A stretch of 64,000 nt of DNA from Janthinobacterium saanense (GTDB lineage: Bacteria; Pseudomonadota; Gammaproteobacteria; Burkholderiales; Burkholderiaceae_D): positions 248,001 through 312,000 of the forward strand of contig NZ_JACHCI010000002.1 in NCBI RefSeq assembly GCF_014200675.1, given 5' to 3'. The notes beneath the pieces were generated by a model. The model ran no database searches. It was not told the origin of the DNA and saw only the letters and a list, made by a program, of their open reading frames with translations. The position numbers and the translations under genes are program-made. Shown piece by piece: positions 1 through 7,254 of this stretch (position 1 is the first letter of the stretch; each line of letters opens with the position of its first letter).

Positions 1-1200
1 CACCGTTTCGTTCGGGCCATAACCGATCTCGTTCCACTCTTCACCGCGCTCGCGGCCATGGCGGGCCAGGCCGCGCGCGCCGAAGCGGGTGACCAGGGTG
101 CCGTCTGGCAAGGTGAATTGCAAGGTTTCCAATGGTTCAGCTACCGCAGGCAGCGGCTGCATGGCGGTGCCATTGGCCGGGTATTTCAGTGCCGAAGTGG
201 TGTTGGCAGGCAAGCTGTTATCGCTGCCTGGCGATTTGAAGCCCACTTCCAGCAAGGAATAACCGTATTGCGAGGAGCGCGCGATGCCTTGCAGGCGGAT
301 GTAGCGCGAGTTGATGCCCAGATTATAGAATTCCTCGGTGCCGCCCTGGCCATTGGCCACATAGCGCACTTGCGTCCAGGTCTGGCCGTCATCGGACACT
401 TGCAGCGCATACTGCTTGCCGTAGGCTGCTTGCCACTGCAGCTTCATGTAGCCGACCTGGGTCTTGGCGCCAAAGTCGAACTGGATCCAGGCGCCATCTT
501 CAAACGCGCTGCCCCAGCGGGTATCGAGTTTGCCGTCGATCGCCATGGCGGCTGACAGGCCCGGATTTTCCAGGCGCGACGCTGTAGCGGTTACCGGTTT
601 GATGGTCACGCCAGGCAAGGTCGGATCGAATACCACCGGTGGTTGCGGTTCCGTGGTCGGCGGTTGTTCGGCGGGGGTGCCGGTAAAAGCCTGGATTTCA
701 AAGATGGAATAGCCGTACTGGCCCGAGCGTTTTACGCCCTGCATGCGCAGGTAGCGGCCCTGGCCCGAAAAGCCCGTGATATCTTCGATGCCACCCTGGC
801 TGTCGTTGACTTCCTTGACCGTGGTCCAGATTTTATTGTCATCCGACACTTGCAGCAGGTATTGGCTGGCGTGGGCATTTTCCCATTCGATATGCACGCG
901 CGTAATCGTTTGCGTGCTGCCGAAATCGAGCGTCAGGTATTCATTGTCGCTAAACCCGCTGCCCCAGCGCGTATTCGGGTTGTGGTCGATGGCCGCGGCA
1001 GCACTCAGGTCGCCCCGTTCGGACGAGCTGGCCGCTGCGCTGACCGGTGTCAGCACCGTTTCGACCGACGAAACGGAAGAGCCCAGCAAACGCTGCGACT
1101 GCGGGCTGTTGGCGTCGCTACCGCCGCCGCCGCACGCTGCCAGCAATAGCGCCAATGCCAGCGGCGCTCCCCGTGTTGAAAGATGGCGCAGAGTGGGCAT
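1..1200 (-). CDS. Discoidin-domain (F5/8 type C) lipoprotein, C-terminus outside window
   Basis: The first 400 codons of a secreted lipoprotein are present; the gene continues past the left edge. The start at 1200 is preferred over an in-frame ATG at 1206 because a GGAG lies 7 bases before it. A type II signal peptide ends in a lipobox LAAC with Cys23, followed by a glycine/serine linker. Two F5/8 type C-like modules follow, at about residues 50-173 and 200-322. Each has the repeated IDxxxxTRWGS core, a QVSDD strand and an RYxRLQG-like strand, and a proline-rich linker at about 178-193 joins them. Such modules usually bind carbohydrate at the cell surface. The part after residue 330 (a TRFGARGLARHG segment) is not one I recognise, and any catalytic domain would lie outside. 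A strong promoter and a palindrome precede the gene. Confidence 0.85.
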   Translation of the reverse strand, partial: MPTLRHLSTRGAPLALALLLAACGGGGSDANSPQSQRLLGSSVSSVETVLTPVSAAASSSERGDLSAAAAIDHNPNTRWGSGFSDNEYLTLDFGSTQTITRVHIEWENAHASQYLLQVSDDNKIWTTVKEVNDSQGGIEDITGFSGQGRYLRMQGVKRSGQYGYSIFEIQAFTGTPAEQPPTTEPQPPVVFDPTLPGVTIKPVTATASRLENPGLSAAMAIDGKLDTRWGSAFEDGAWIQFDFGAKTQVGYMKLQWQAAYGKQYALQVSDDGQTWTQVRYVANGQGGTEEFYNLGINSRYIRLQGIARSSQYGYSLLEVGFKSPGSDNSLPANTTSALKYPANGTAMQPLPAVAEPLETLQFTLPDGTLVTRFGARGLARHGRERGEEWNEIGYGPNETV

Positions 1201-1380
1201 CGTCATGCTCCGCCTGTGTACCGCTTTATTATGCATATGCTTCCTTTTTTATCGCTGCGTAAAATACGCCACCTTCTCCGACCCGTGCGGATGCTCCCGT
1301 GCTGCTGTTTTATCGGCCCGGTGGGGCCGGCGCCGACAACGTTTTTCTTGATGGGGATGGGGTGTGCGTGAATTTATTTC

Positions 1381-1401
1381 ATACGGCAACTATTGCCGTA
1401 T
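1381..1401. promoter_or_regulatory. Perfect dyad just downstream of the lipoprotein promoter
   Basis: ATACGGCAA, a 3-base spacer and TTGCCGTAT form a perfect 9-bp inverted repeat, with imperfect extension into flanking ATTTC/GGAAAT. It starts about 15 bases after the -10 box, where a repressor operator or a 5' leader hairpin would sit. No T-run follows, so a terminator is unlikely. The rest of the 1201-1630 gap holds no supported gene. Confidence 0.55.
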
Positions 1402-1416
1402 GGAAATAGTGCGCCT

Positions 1417-1445
1417 AAGTTATCGCAGGCAGAAAGGCATGTCAA
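1417..1445 (-). promoter_or_regulatory. Sigma-70 promoter for the discoidin lipoprotein
   Basis: On the minus strand TTGACA (1445-1440) is followed after 17 bases by TAACTT (1422-1417). Transcription would start near 1410 and read into the lipoprotein gene, leaving a leader of about 210 bases. Confidence 0.6.
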
Positions 1446-1570
1446 GCGTACATCGCATTGCTTGATTGAAAACGACAAAAGATTAATGCGTATTGACAAA
1501 AGGTAAGGTTTTGAAGGCAGATGACGGTGAGATTTGGCTAGATTTAGCTTATTATTCAGCCCGTTAACGC

Positions 1571-1615
1571 CAGAGGCCCGGCCTTGCCGCTGCATGCGAC
1601 AAGGCCGGGCCTCTG
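1571..1615 (-). terminator. Stem-loop downstream of fpr
   Basis: A perfect 16-bp inverted repeat (1571-1586 with 1600-1615, 13-base loop) begins 16 bases after the fpr stop. There is no clear U-tract in either direction, but position and stem strength suggest transcription ends here. Confidence 0.6.
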
Positions 1616-1630
1616 CTAAGGTGAAAAAAA

Positions 1631-2404
1631 TTACTTTTCGGCGAAGGCGCGCTCGACCACGAAGTCGCCAGGCGTGGAAGTATTGCCTTCCTTGAAGCCG
1701 CGCTCTTCCAGCATTTCCTTCAGGTCGCGCAGCATGTCGGAGCTGCCGCAGATCATCACGCGGTCGACGGCCGGGTCCAGCGCAGGCACGCCCAGGTCTT
1801 CGAACAGCTTGCCGTTTTCGATCAGCTCGGTGATACGGCCCGTGTTGCGGAAGTCTTCGCGCGTCACGGTCGGATAGTAGCGCAGCTTGTCGGTCACCAT
1901 TTCGCCGAGGAATTCATGGTTCGGCAAATGATCGACCAGCAGATCGTGGTAAGCCAGTTCATCGACCTGGCGCACGCCGTGCACCAGAATCAGCTGGTCA
2001 AAGCGCTCGTAGATGTCCGGATCGCGCACGATGCTGAGGAAAGGCGCCAGGCCGGTGCCGGTCGACAGCATGTACAGGCGCTTGCCTGGCAGCAAATAAT
2101 CGGAGACCAGGGTACCGGTAGGTTTGCGGCCAACGATCACGGTGTCGCCCACTTGCAAGTGCTGCAGGCGCGAGGTCAGCGGACCGCCTGGCACTTTGAT
2201 GCTGAAAAATTCCAGGTGTTCTTCGTAATTGGCGCTGGCGATGCTGTAGGCGCGCAGCAGCGGCTTGCCGTCCACGCGCAAGCCTATCATCGTGAAATGG
2301 CCATTCGAGAAACGCAGCGACGTATCGCGCGTAGTGGTAAAGGAGAACAGGGTATCCGTCCAGTGGTGCACGCTTAATACGCGCTCTTCATTCATCGAAC
2401 TCAT
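1631..2404 (-). CDS. fpr: Ferredoxin/flavodoxin-NADP+ reductase
   Basis: The 257-residue product matches the bacterial Fpr family in length and layout. The N-terminal FAD-binding barrel has RAYSIAS at about 51-57, which contacts the flavin. The C-terminal NADP-binding domain has STGTGLAP at about 114-121 and CGSSDM near the end. The tail VVERAFAEK is typical of the family. It would pass electrons between NADPH and ferredoxin or flavodoxin in the cytoplasm, often in oxidative-stress defence. ATG codons at 2404 and 2395 and a TTG at 2425 are all possible starts; none has a strong ribosome site, and 2404 is chosen from the usual N-terminal sequence. The gene is monocistronic. Confidence 0.93.
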   Translation of the reverse strand: MSSMNEERVLSVHHWTDTLFSFTTTRDTSLRFSNGHFTMIGLRVDGKPLLRAYSIASANYEEHLEFFSIKVPGGPLTSRLQHLQVGDTVIVGRKPTGTLVSDYLLPGKRLYMLSTGTGLAPFLSIVRDPDIYERFDQLILVHGVRQVDELAYHDLLVDHLPNHEFLGEMVTDKLRYYPTVTREDFRNTGRITELIENGKLFEDLGVPALDPAVDRVMICGSSDMLRDLKEMLEERGFKEGNTSTPGDFVVERAFAEK

Positions 2405-2437
2405 AATGTGTGTTTTACTAGTCAAAAAGATGGTTAT

Positions 2438-2457
2438 GTGCTGGCAAGTGCTGGCAA
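2438..2457. repeat. Tandem 10-bp repeat upstream of fpr
   Basis: GTGCTGGCAA occurs twice head-to-tail, about 35-55 bases before the fpr start. A one-turn direct repeat in a promoter region could be a regulator site. No regulator can be named. Confidence 0.4.
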
Positions 2458-2587
2458 AAGTGAAACCCTGTGTCGGCCCAGCTGCTATTGTACGCAGCTC
2501 TGCCTGAAATTGTTACCGTCTATCGCCACCAATGCTGCCGCACACGATACTGACATTATAGTGCCGATGACAAGATGCGGCGCAATT

Positions 2588-3160
2588 TCACCATATTTGC
2601 CCGTGTTCGGCCGCATGCCGGCCGCAATAATTTAATAGATTGTCATCGCAAATGCCCAGGGACTGCAAGATTTCACGCATGAAGCTGACCGGGGCCGAGC
2701 CTGGCGCGGTTATTACCCGGCCATCGGCGACGGCGTACGGCACCTCCTGGTAAAGGGCGGCGCCTGCATAAGATAGTTGGACCAGGTTGGCCGCCGAGTT
2801 CGACGTATGGCGCACATGGTCGAGCAGGCCGGCTTGCGCCAGCGCACGCGTGCCGTCGCAAATACCGGCCACCACGATGCCGCGCGCATGGGCTGCCGCC
2901 AGCAGGGCGGTGATGCCGGGCGCCTGCGGCGTTTGCCAGATGCTGCCGCCGCAAACGATCAAGACGTCCAGTCCATCGAGCGAAATGTCTTCCAGCGCCA
3001 GTTGCGGCGTGACCAGCATGCCGCCGGACGAGGCCACCTGCCTGCCGCCTGGCGTGGCAAAGCTGGTGTAGAAACCATAGTACTGGCGGGCGGTAGAATT
3101 GAGCAGGGCGGTTTCCCAGTCAGAGAAATTGTCGGTCAGGATGGTGATGGCGCGTGGCAT
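2588..3160 (-). CDS. DJ-1/PfpI family protein
   Basis: The 190-residue protein has the class I glutamine-amidotransferase-like fold of the DJ-1/PfpI superfamily. The nucleophile elbow AGICDGTRA is visible, with Cys101 as the likely reactive residue, and an upstream VLIVCGGS strand-turn is typical. Members include glyoxalases, chaperone-like and isonitrile-hydratase-like proteins, so the substrate cannot be assigned. The start at 3160 follows AAAGGA with 7-base spacing; a TTG five codons upstream is less likely. It lies on the same strand after the methionine sulfoxide repair genes, separated from msrA by a strong hairpin, so it is probably its own unit. Confidence 0.85.
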   Translation of the reverse strand: MPRAITILTDNFSDWETALLNSTARQYYGFYTSFATPGGRQVASSGGMLVTPQLALEDISLDGLDVLIVCGGSIWQTPQAPGITALLAAAHARGIVVAGICDGTRALAQAGLLDHVRHTSNSAANLVQLSYAGAALYQEVPYAVADGRVITAPGSAPVSFMREILQSLGICDDNLLNYCGRHAAEHGQIW

Positions 3161-3182
3161 GGAGAGTCCTTTCAAAGCAAGG

Positions 3183-3215
3183 GCGCGCGCACCGGAGAGA
3201 CTCTGGTGCGCGCGC
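3183..3215 (-). terminator. Strong GC hairpin between msrA and the DJ-1 gene
   Basis: An 11-bp perfect stem (3183-3193 with 3205-3215) has a loop that can itself pair (AGAG/CTCT). A second, weaker GCCACTG/CAGTGGC hairpin lies nearer the msrA stop, at about 3239-3264. They probably end the msr transcript, though there is no U-run. Confidence 0.5.
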
Positions 3216-3276
3216 GGAAAGAAAGGACTTTAGCGTTTGCCACTGTCAGTTTCTGTCAGTGGCCGTCAAGCTCGCT

Positions 3277-3999
3277 CTATTTCATGGCCACTTTCACCAG
3301 CACCGGATCGTTACGGTACACGGCCGGCATGAAACGCTTCAGATTTGCCACTTTCGGCAGATCGTTGACGGCGATATAGCCATTGTCCGGGTACATGGCC
3401 AGGAAGTTCTGGTGATAGGCTTCGGCCATATAAAAGCGCTTGCCATCTTCGATCTTCGTCACGATGGGCGCCTTGAAGGCGTGCGAAGCGTCGAGCTGGG
3501 CAATGTAAGCTTCGGCCACCTTGCGCTGGGCCGGCGTGGCAGGGAAGATTGCCGAACGGTATTGCGTGCCGCTGTCCGGGCCCTGGCGGTTCAGCATGGT
3601 GGGGTTGTGGGCGACAGAAAAGAACACCTGCAGCAGCTTGCCGTAGCTGACCTGCGACGGGTCGAACGTCACTTGCACCGATTCGGCGTGGCCCGTATTG
3701 CCATAGCCGACATCATCATAATGCGCGCTGCCCGCCGCGCCGCCCGTGTAGCCCGATACGGCGTTTTTCACGCCCTTCACATGCTGGAACACGCCTTGCA
3801 CGCCCCAGAAGCAGCCGCCGGCAAATACGGCCGTCTCTTCATGGCCCGTCACCGCTTCATCGACCGTCGGCGCGGCGATGACGACGGCGTCTTCGGCCGA
3901 CAGGGCAGGCAATTGCGGCAGCAGCAAGACGGCTGCCAGGGCGGCGCCACCGGCCAGTTTCAACAGCGTTGATGCACGAGGTTTTGATTGCTTGTTCAT
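3277..3999 (-). CDS. msrA: Secreted peptide methionine-(S)-sulfoxide reductase MsrA
   Basis: The 240-residue protein begins with a Sec signal peptide (about 1-34, cleavage near PALSA), so it acts in the periplasm. The catalytic motif GGCFWG has Cys63, and the family segments GYTGG, YGNTGHAESVQV and YHQNF are present. It reduces methionine-S-sulfoxide in damaged exported proteins. Cys63 is the only cysteine in the protein, so it lacks the usual C-terminal resolving cysteines and must be re-reduced by a partner. The adjacent upstream gene, a DipZ-like CcdA-thioredoxin fusion, is the obvious candidate. The start at 3999 follows AAAGGAA. It is third in an msrB-dipZ-msrA operon. Confidence 0.95.
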   Translation of the reverse strand: MNKQSKPRASTLLKLAGGAALAAVLLLPQLPALSAEDAVVIAAPTVDEAVTGHEETAVFAGGCFWGVQGVFQHVKGVKNAVSGYTGGAAGSAHYDDVGYGNTGHAESVQVTFDPSQVSYGKLLQVFFSVAHNPTMLNRQGPDSGTQYRSAIFPATPAQRKVAEAYIAQLDASHAFKAPIVTKIEDGKRFYMAEAYHQNFLAMYPDNGYIAVNDLPKVANLKRFMPAVYRNDPVLVKVAMK

Positions 4000-4029
4000 G
4001 ATGTGTATTCCTTTCAAAAAATTGAGAGA

Positions 4030-5805
4030 TCAGCCAAAGGTGAAGGCATAAGCCTGCACGCCAGGGTCGAGGAATTCGATGCTGAAAGTGTGGTCCATGA
4101 CCGGGCCGTCCAGGCGCAGCAGCTGGTACAGGCGCTGGCCCGTGACCGTGCCGCTGCCATCGGCCTGGATGTCGCTACCGTGGCTGGCGTTTGGCGCAGC
4201 GCCGTCCAGCGTGACCTTGAAGCGCACCGGCTTGCCATCCTTGCCCGGGCCCAGCACCAGATGCACGTCACGGGCATGGAAGCGGTAGACGATGCGGCCA
4301 GTTCCTTTCGTCAGGGTCACGTTTTCAGCGCTGGCGTGCCAGCTGCCTTCCAGCGCCCACTGGTTCAGCGCCAGTTGCGCTGGCGCCGTGTAGCGCTGCG
4401 TGCGGTCTTTCTTTTCGCCGCCTGGCGAAGCGAAATTGCTGGCGCGGTCGGTGCCCAGATAGGTTTCAGGCGAACCGACATCGGCGCCATTGCTGGCTTG
4501 TTCGACGCCGGTGGCGTCCGGCATGCCGCTGACGACGCCGCCTGCCACGTTCTTGTTGCCTGCTTCGGCCAGCAGTTGCTGGATGATTTTTTCGGACTCG
4601 GCATATTCGCCTTCGCCGAAATGGTGGCCACGGATCTGTCCCTTGGCGTCGATGAAGTAGTGGGCAGGCCAGTATTCATTGCCGAAAGCGCGCCAGATGG
4701 CGTAATCGTTGTCGATGGCGACCGGGTAATCGATGCCCAGGTCTTTCACAGCCTTGCGCACGTTGCCGATGTCGCGTTCGAAGGCGAATTCCGGTGCATG
4801 CACGCCGATCACCACCAGGCCCTGGTCGTGGTATTTCGCGGCCCAGGCTTTGACGTAAGGCAGGCTGCGCAGGCAGTTGATGCAGGAATAGGTCCAGAAA
4901 TCGACCAGTACCACTTTGCCTTTCAGGCTGGCGGCTGTCAGTGGTGGCGAATTGAGCCATTGCACGGCGCCATCGAGCGGTGGCAGCGGGCCTTCGGACG
5001 GCAGGGCAGTCGTGTGCGAGGCTGCGGCCATCATGGCGTTCGAGGCGGCCATGGCCGGCGCCGGGGCTGGCTTGGGCTTGAATTTATCGAGCAGCGATTG
5101 TTCCAGCGAGGTCGTGCCGCTGTTCGACACCTTGGTCAGCAAGCCCGTATCGAGGCCCAGGGCGATGGCGACCACGCCGGCCAGCATGGCCAGACCCAGG
5201 CCACGGCGTATCCATTCGCCGGCGCCCAGCGAGCGCTTCATGGCGGTAAATACCTTGCCGCCGATCAGCAGGGCCACTGCCAGCGAGGTGGCGGCGCCGG
5301 CCGCATAAGCGAGCAGCAGGAAAGTAGTGCCCACGCTGGCGCCATTCAATGCAGCGCCCGTCAATACCAGGCCCAGGATGGGGCCGGCGCAAGGCGCCCA
5401 CAGCAGGCCGGTGGCAATCCCCAGCAGGAACGATGCTTTGACGCTGCCCTGTTTGCTGTCAGCGGCAGGCTGCTGCGCCGCGTTCGATAAACGGCTGCCC
5501 AGCGTCACCAGCGGCGCCGTCAGTTTTTCCGCCAGATGCGGCAGCAGCAGGGTCACGCCAAAAAACGCCATCAGCGCCATGGCCAGCCAGCGGCCATATT
5601 GATTCGCCTGCACCACCCAGCCGCCACCGACGGCGGCTAAAGTAGCCACAGCGGCAAAGGTCAGGGCCATGCCGGCCAGCAGCGGCAAGCCGCTGCGGCG
5701 GAACGGTTCGCTGCTGCGGGCGAACACGAAGGGCAGTACAGGCAAAATGCAGGGGCTGACGATGGTCAGGGCGCCGCCCAGGTAGGAGAGGAGGAGTAAT
5801 AACAT
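4030..5805 (-). CDS. dipZ: CcdA-thioredoxin fusion (DipZ-like), periplasmic electron donor
   Basis: The 591-residue protein has three parts. Residues 1-225 are a CcdA/DsbD-type membrane domain with the paired cysteines SPC19 and APC139 and about six hydrophobic segments. Residues about 280-410 form a TlpA/thioredoxin domain with active site C308-I-N-C311. Residues about 450-591 resemble the C-terminal domain of DipZ proteins. CcdA domains move electrons from cytoplasmic thioredoxin across the membrane, and the thioredoxin domain passes them to periplasmic clients. Between msrB and msrA, the clients are most likely the two Msr enzymes, as in the fused PilB/MsrAB of Neisseria. The link between the first two domains (about 241-265) is rich in Ala and Pro. 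Confidence 0.92.
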   Translation of the reverse strand: MLLLLLSYLGGALTIVSPCILPVLPFVFARSSEPFRRSGLPLLAGMALTFAAVATLAAVGGGWVVQANQYGRWLAMALMAFFGVTLLLPHLAEKLTAPLVTLGSRLSNAAQQPAADSKQGSVKASFLLGIATGLLWAPCAGPILGLVLTGAALNGASVGTTFLLLAYAAGAATSLAVALLIGGKVFTAMKRSLGAGEWIRRGLGLAMLAGVVAIALGLDTGLLTKVSNSGTTSLEQSLLDKFKPKPAPAPAMAASNAMMAAASHTTALPSEGPLPPLDGAVQWLNSPPLTAASLKGKVVLVDFWTYSCINCLRSLPYVKAWAAKYHDQGLVVIGVHAPEFAFERDIGNVRKAVKDLGIDYPVAIDNDYAIWRAFGNEYWPAHYFIDAKGQIRGHHFGEGEYAESEKIIQQLLAEAGNKNVAGGVVSGMPDATGVEQASNGADVGSPETYLGTDRASNFASPGGEKKDRTQRYTAPAQLALNQWALEGSWHASAENVTLTKGTGRIVYRFHARDVHLVLGPGKDGKPVRFKVTLDGAAPNASHGSDIQADGSGTVTGQRLYQLLRLDGPVMDHTFSIEFLDPGVQAYAFTFG

Positions 5806-5843
5806 GGTGTCTTCTTTTTATGGGTAGATAAGAGGTGAACCGC

Positions 5844-6356
5844 TCAGGCGGCGCCGGGCGCAAAATTCATGGCGACGCCGTTCATGCAATAGCGCAGGCC
5901 GGTGGGCGCCGGGCCATCGTCGAATACATGGCCCAGGTGGCCGCCGCAGCGCCGGCACTGCACTTCCGTGCGTTCCATGCCCAAGGTGCTGTCGGTCTTG
6001 TCGTTGACGGCGCGCGGCAAGGGCTTCCAGAAGCTGGGCCAGCCCGTGTGGCTATCGAACTTGGTGCTGGACGAAAACAGGGGCAGCTGGCAGCCGGCGC
6101 AGCTGAACGTGCCGCGCCGGTGTTCCGAATTCAAGGCGCTGCTGTAGGGGCGCTCGGTACCGGCCCGGCGCAGTACGTCGAACTGTTGATCTGTGAGTAA
6201 CTTTTTCCACTCTGCGTCAGAATGCATGACTTCATACACGGTGCTCGCCGGGGCGACTGGGGTAGCGCCGGTAGCGTTGCGCCAGCTCAGCGAGCCGGCG
6301 ATCAGGGCAGCGCCGCCGGCGGCGCTGGTGAGCAAGAATGTGCGGCGCGATAACAT
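5844..6356 (-). CDS. msrB: Tat-exported peptide methionine-(R)-sulfoxide reductase MsrB
   Basis: The 170-residue protein starts with a Tat signal peptide (SRRTFL at 3-8, then a hydrophobic Ala/Gly stretch). The MsrB domain has two CxxC zinc pairs (C86/C89 and C134/C137), the GWPSFW substrate loop at 105-110, and catalytic Cys157 in RYCMNG. It reduces the R-epimer of methionine sulfoxide and complements MsrA. Tat export would fit folding with zinc in the cytoplasm. The start at 6356 follows a near-perfect AGGAGG, and more upstream in-frame codons lack one. It is first in the operon msrB-dipZ-msrA and divergent from a two-component system. Confidence 0.95.
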   Translation of the reverse strand: MLSRRTFLLTSAAGGAALIAGSLSWRNATGATPVAPASTVYEVMHSDAEWKKLLTDQQFDVLRRAGTERPYSSALNSEHRRGTFSCAGCQLPLFSSSTKFDSHTGWPSFWKPLPRAVNDKTDSTLGMERTEVQCRRCGGHLGHVFDDGPAPTGLRYCMNGVAMNFAPGAA

Positions 6357-6372
6357 ATGGCCTCCTGGCGTG

Positions 6373-6410
6373 GTTACTTGAACTTGAGTTACTTGAAGAA
6401 TCGTTGATTC
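6373..6410. promoter_or_regulatory. Direct repeat and dyad in the msrB/regulator intergenic region
   Basis: GTTACTTGAA occurs at 6373-6382 and again at 6388-6397 (15-bp period), followed by the dyad GAATC-GTT-GATTC at 6398-6410. They lie 17-55 bases upstream of msrB. Direct repeats are common for OmpR-family regulators, so the divergent regulator at 6535 is the natural candidate to bind here. Confidence 0.45.
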
Positions 6411-6534
6411 GATGTAGCCATTGTGTTCCCGCCCTGGTGACGAAGTCCTCACGTAAAGTTAAATGATTTGTGATACTTTCAAAGGGCATCCTCAGGCACA
6501 ATGCGGCCATACTGAATACGGAAGAGTTGACCAC

Positions 6535-7254
6535 GTGGATAAAAACAAGCGCATCTTGATCGTCGAAGACGACCAGCCCATCGCCGACCTGCTGCGTTTG
6601 CATCTGCGCGACGAGGGTTACGAGGTATGCCATTGCGCCGATGGCGACCTGGGTTTGCAGCAGCTGCGCCAGGGCGGCTGGGATGCGCTGATCCTCGACC
6701 TGATGCTGCCCGGCGTCGATGGCCTGGAAATTTGCCGTCAGGCACGCGCCATGCCCACTTATACGCCCATCATCATCACCAGCGCGCGCGCCAGCGAAGT
6801 CCACCGCATCCTGGGCCTGGAACTGGGCGCCGACGACTACTTGGCCAAGCCATTTTCCGTGCTGGAACTGGTGGCGCGCGTCAAAGCCTTGCTGCGCCGC
6901 ACCGACGCCATGCTGAAACAGCGCAAGGGAGAAGAGGGCAGCCTGTCGCTGCACGGCGTGGCGCTCGACCCGATCACCCGCATCGCCAGCGTCGATGGCA
7001 AGCGCCTGGACCTGACGCCGCGCGAATTCGATTTGCTGTACTTTTTCGTGAAACAGCCAGGTAAAGTATTTTCGCGGCTGGACCTGCTGAACCAGGTCTG
7101 GGGCTACCAGCACGACGGTTATGAACACACGGTCAACACGCATATCAACCGCCTGCGCGCCAAGATCGAGCTCGATCCTGCCGAACCGCGCCGCATCCTG
7201 ACCGTATGGGGCCGTGGTTATCGCTTTGCCGCCGCTGACGAGGGCGCGGCGTGA
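6535..7254 (+). CDS. OmpR/PhoB-family response regulator
   Basis: The 239-residue regulator has a receiver domain with the acidic pair in VEDD (12-13), phosphoacceptor Asp55 in LILDLMLP, Thr82 and Lys105 in AKPFS. A winged-helix DNA-binding domain follows, with TPREFDLL and HINRLRAKI and the terminal WGRGYRF. A GTG start at 6535 is preceded by GGAAG at 10 bases; the frame is open further upstream without a better site. Its end overlaps the kinase start by four bases, so the pair is translationally coupled. Divergent orientation from msrB suggests it may control the methionine sulfoxide repair genes, but this is inference. A partial copy of this gene lies at 9600-9866. Confidence 0.93.
   Translation: MDKNKRILIVEDDQPIADLLRLHLRDEGYEVCHCADGDLGLQQLRQGGWDALILDLMLPGVDGLEICRQARAMPTYTPIIITSARASEVHRILGLELGADDYLAKPFSVLELVARVKALLRRTDAMLKQRKGEEGSLSLHGVALDPITRIASVDGKRLDLTPREFDLLYFFVKQPGKVFSRLDLLNQVWGYQHDGYEHTVNTHINRLRAKIELDPAEPRRILTVWGRGYRFAAADEGAA

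Noticed and set aside
1374..1595. 73-codon minus-strand frame between fpr and the lipoprotein gene
   Set aside because: It overlaps the terminator stem and the promoter of the lipoprotein gene and lacks a ribosome site and family features.
3988..5490. 500-codon open frame on the plus strand opposite the DipZ-like gene
   Set aside because: It is a GC-driven shadow: the minus strand encodes clear CcdA and thioredoxin motifs, while this frame is low-complexity and has no family features.
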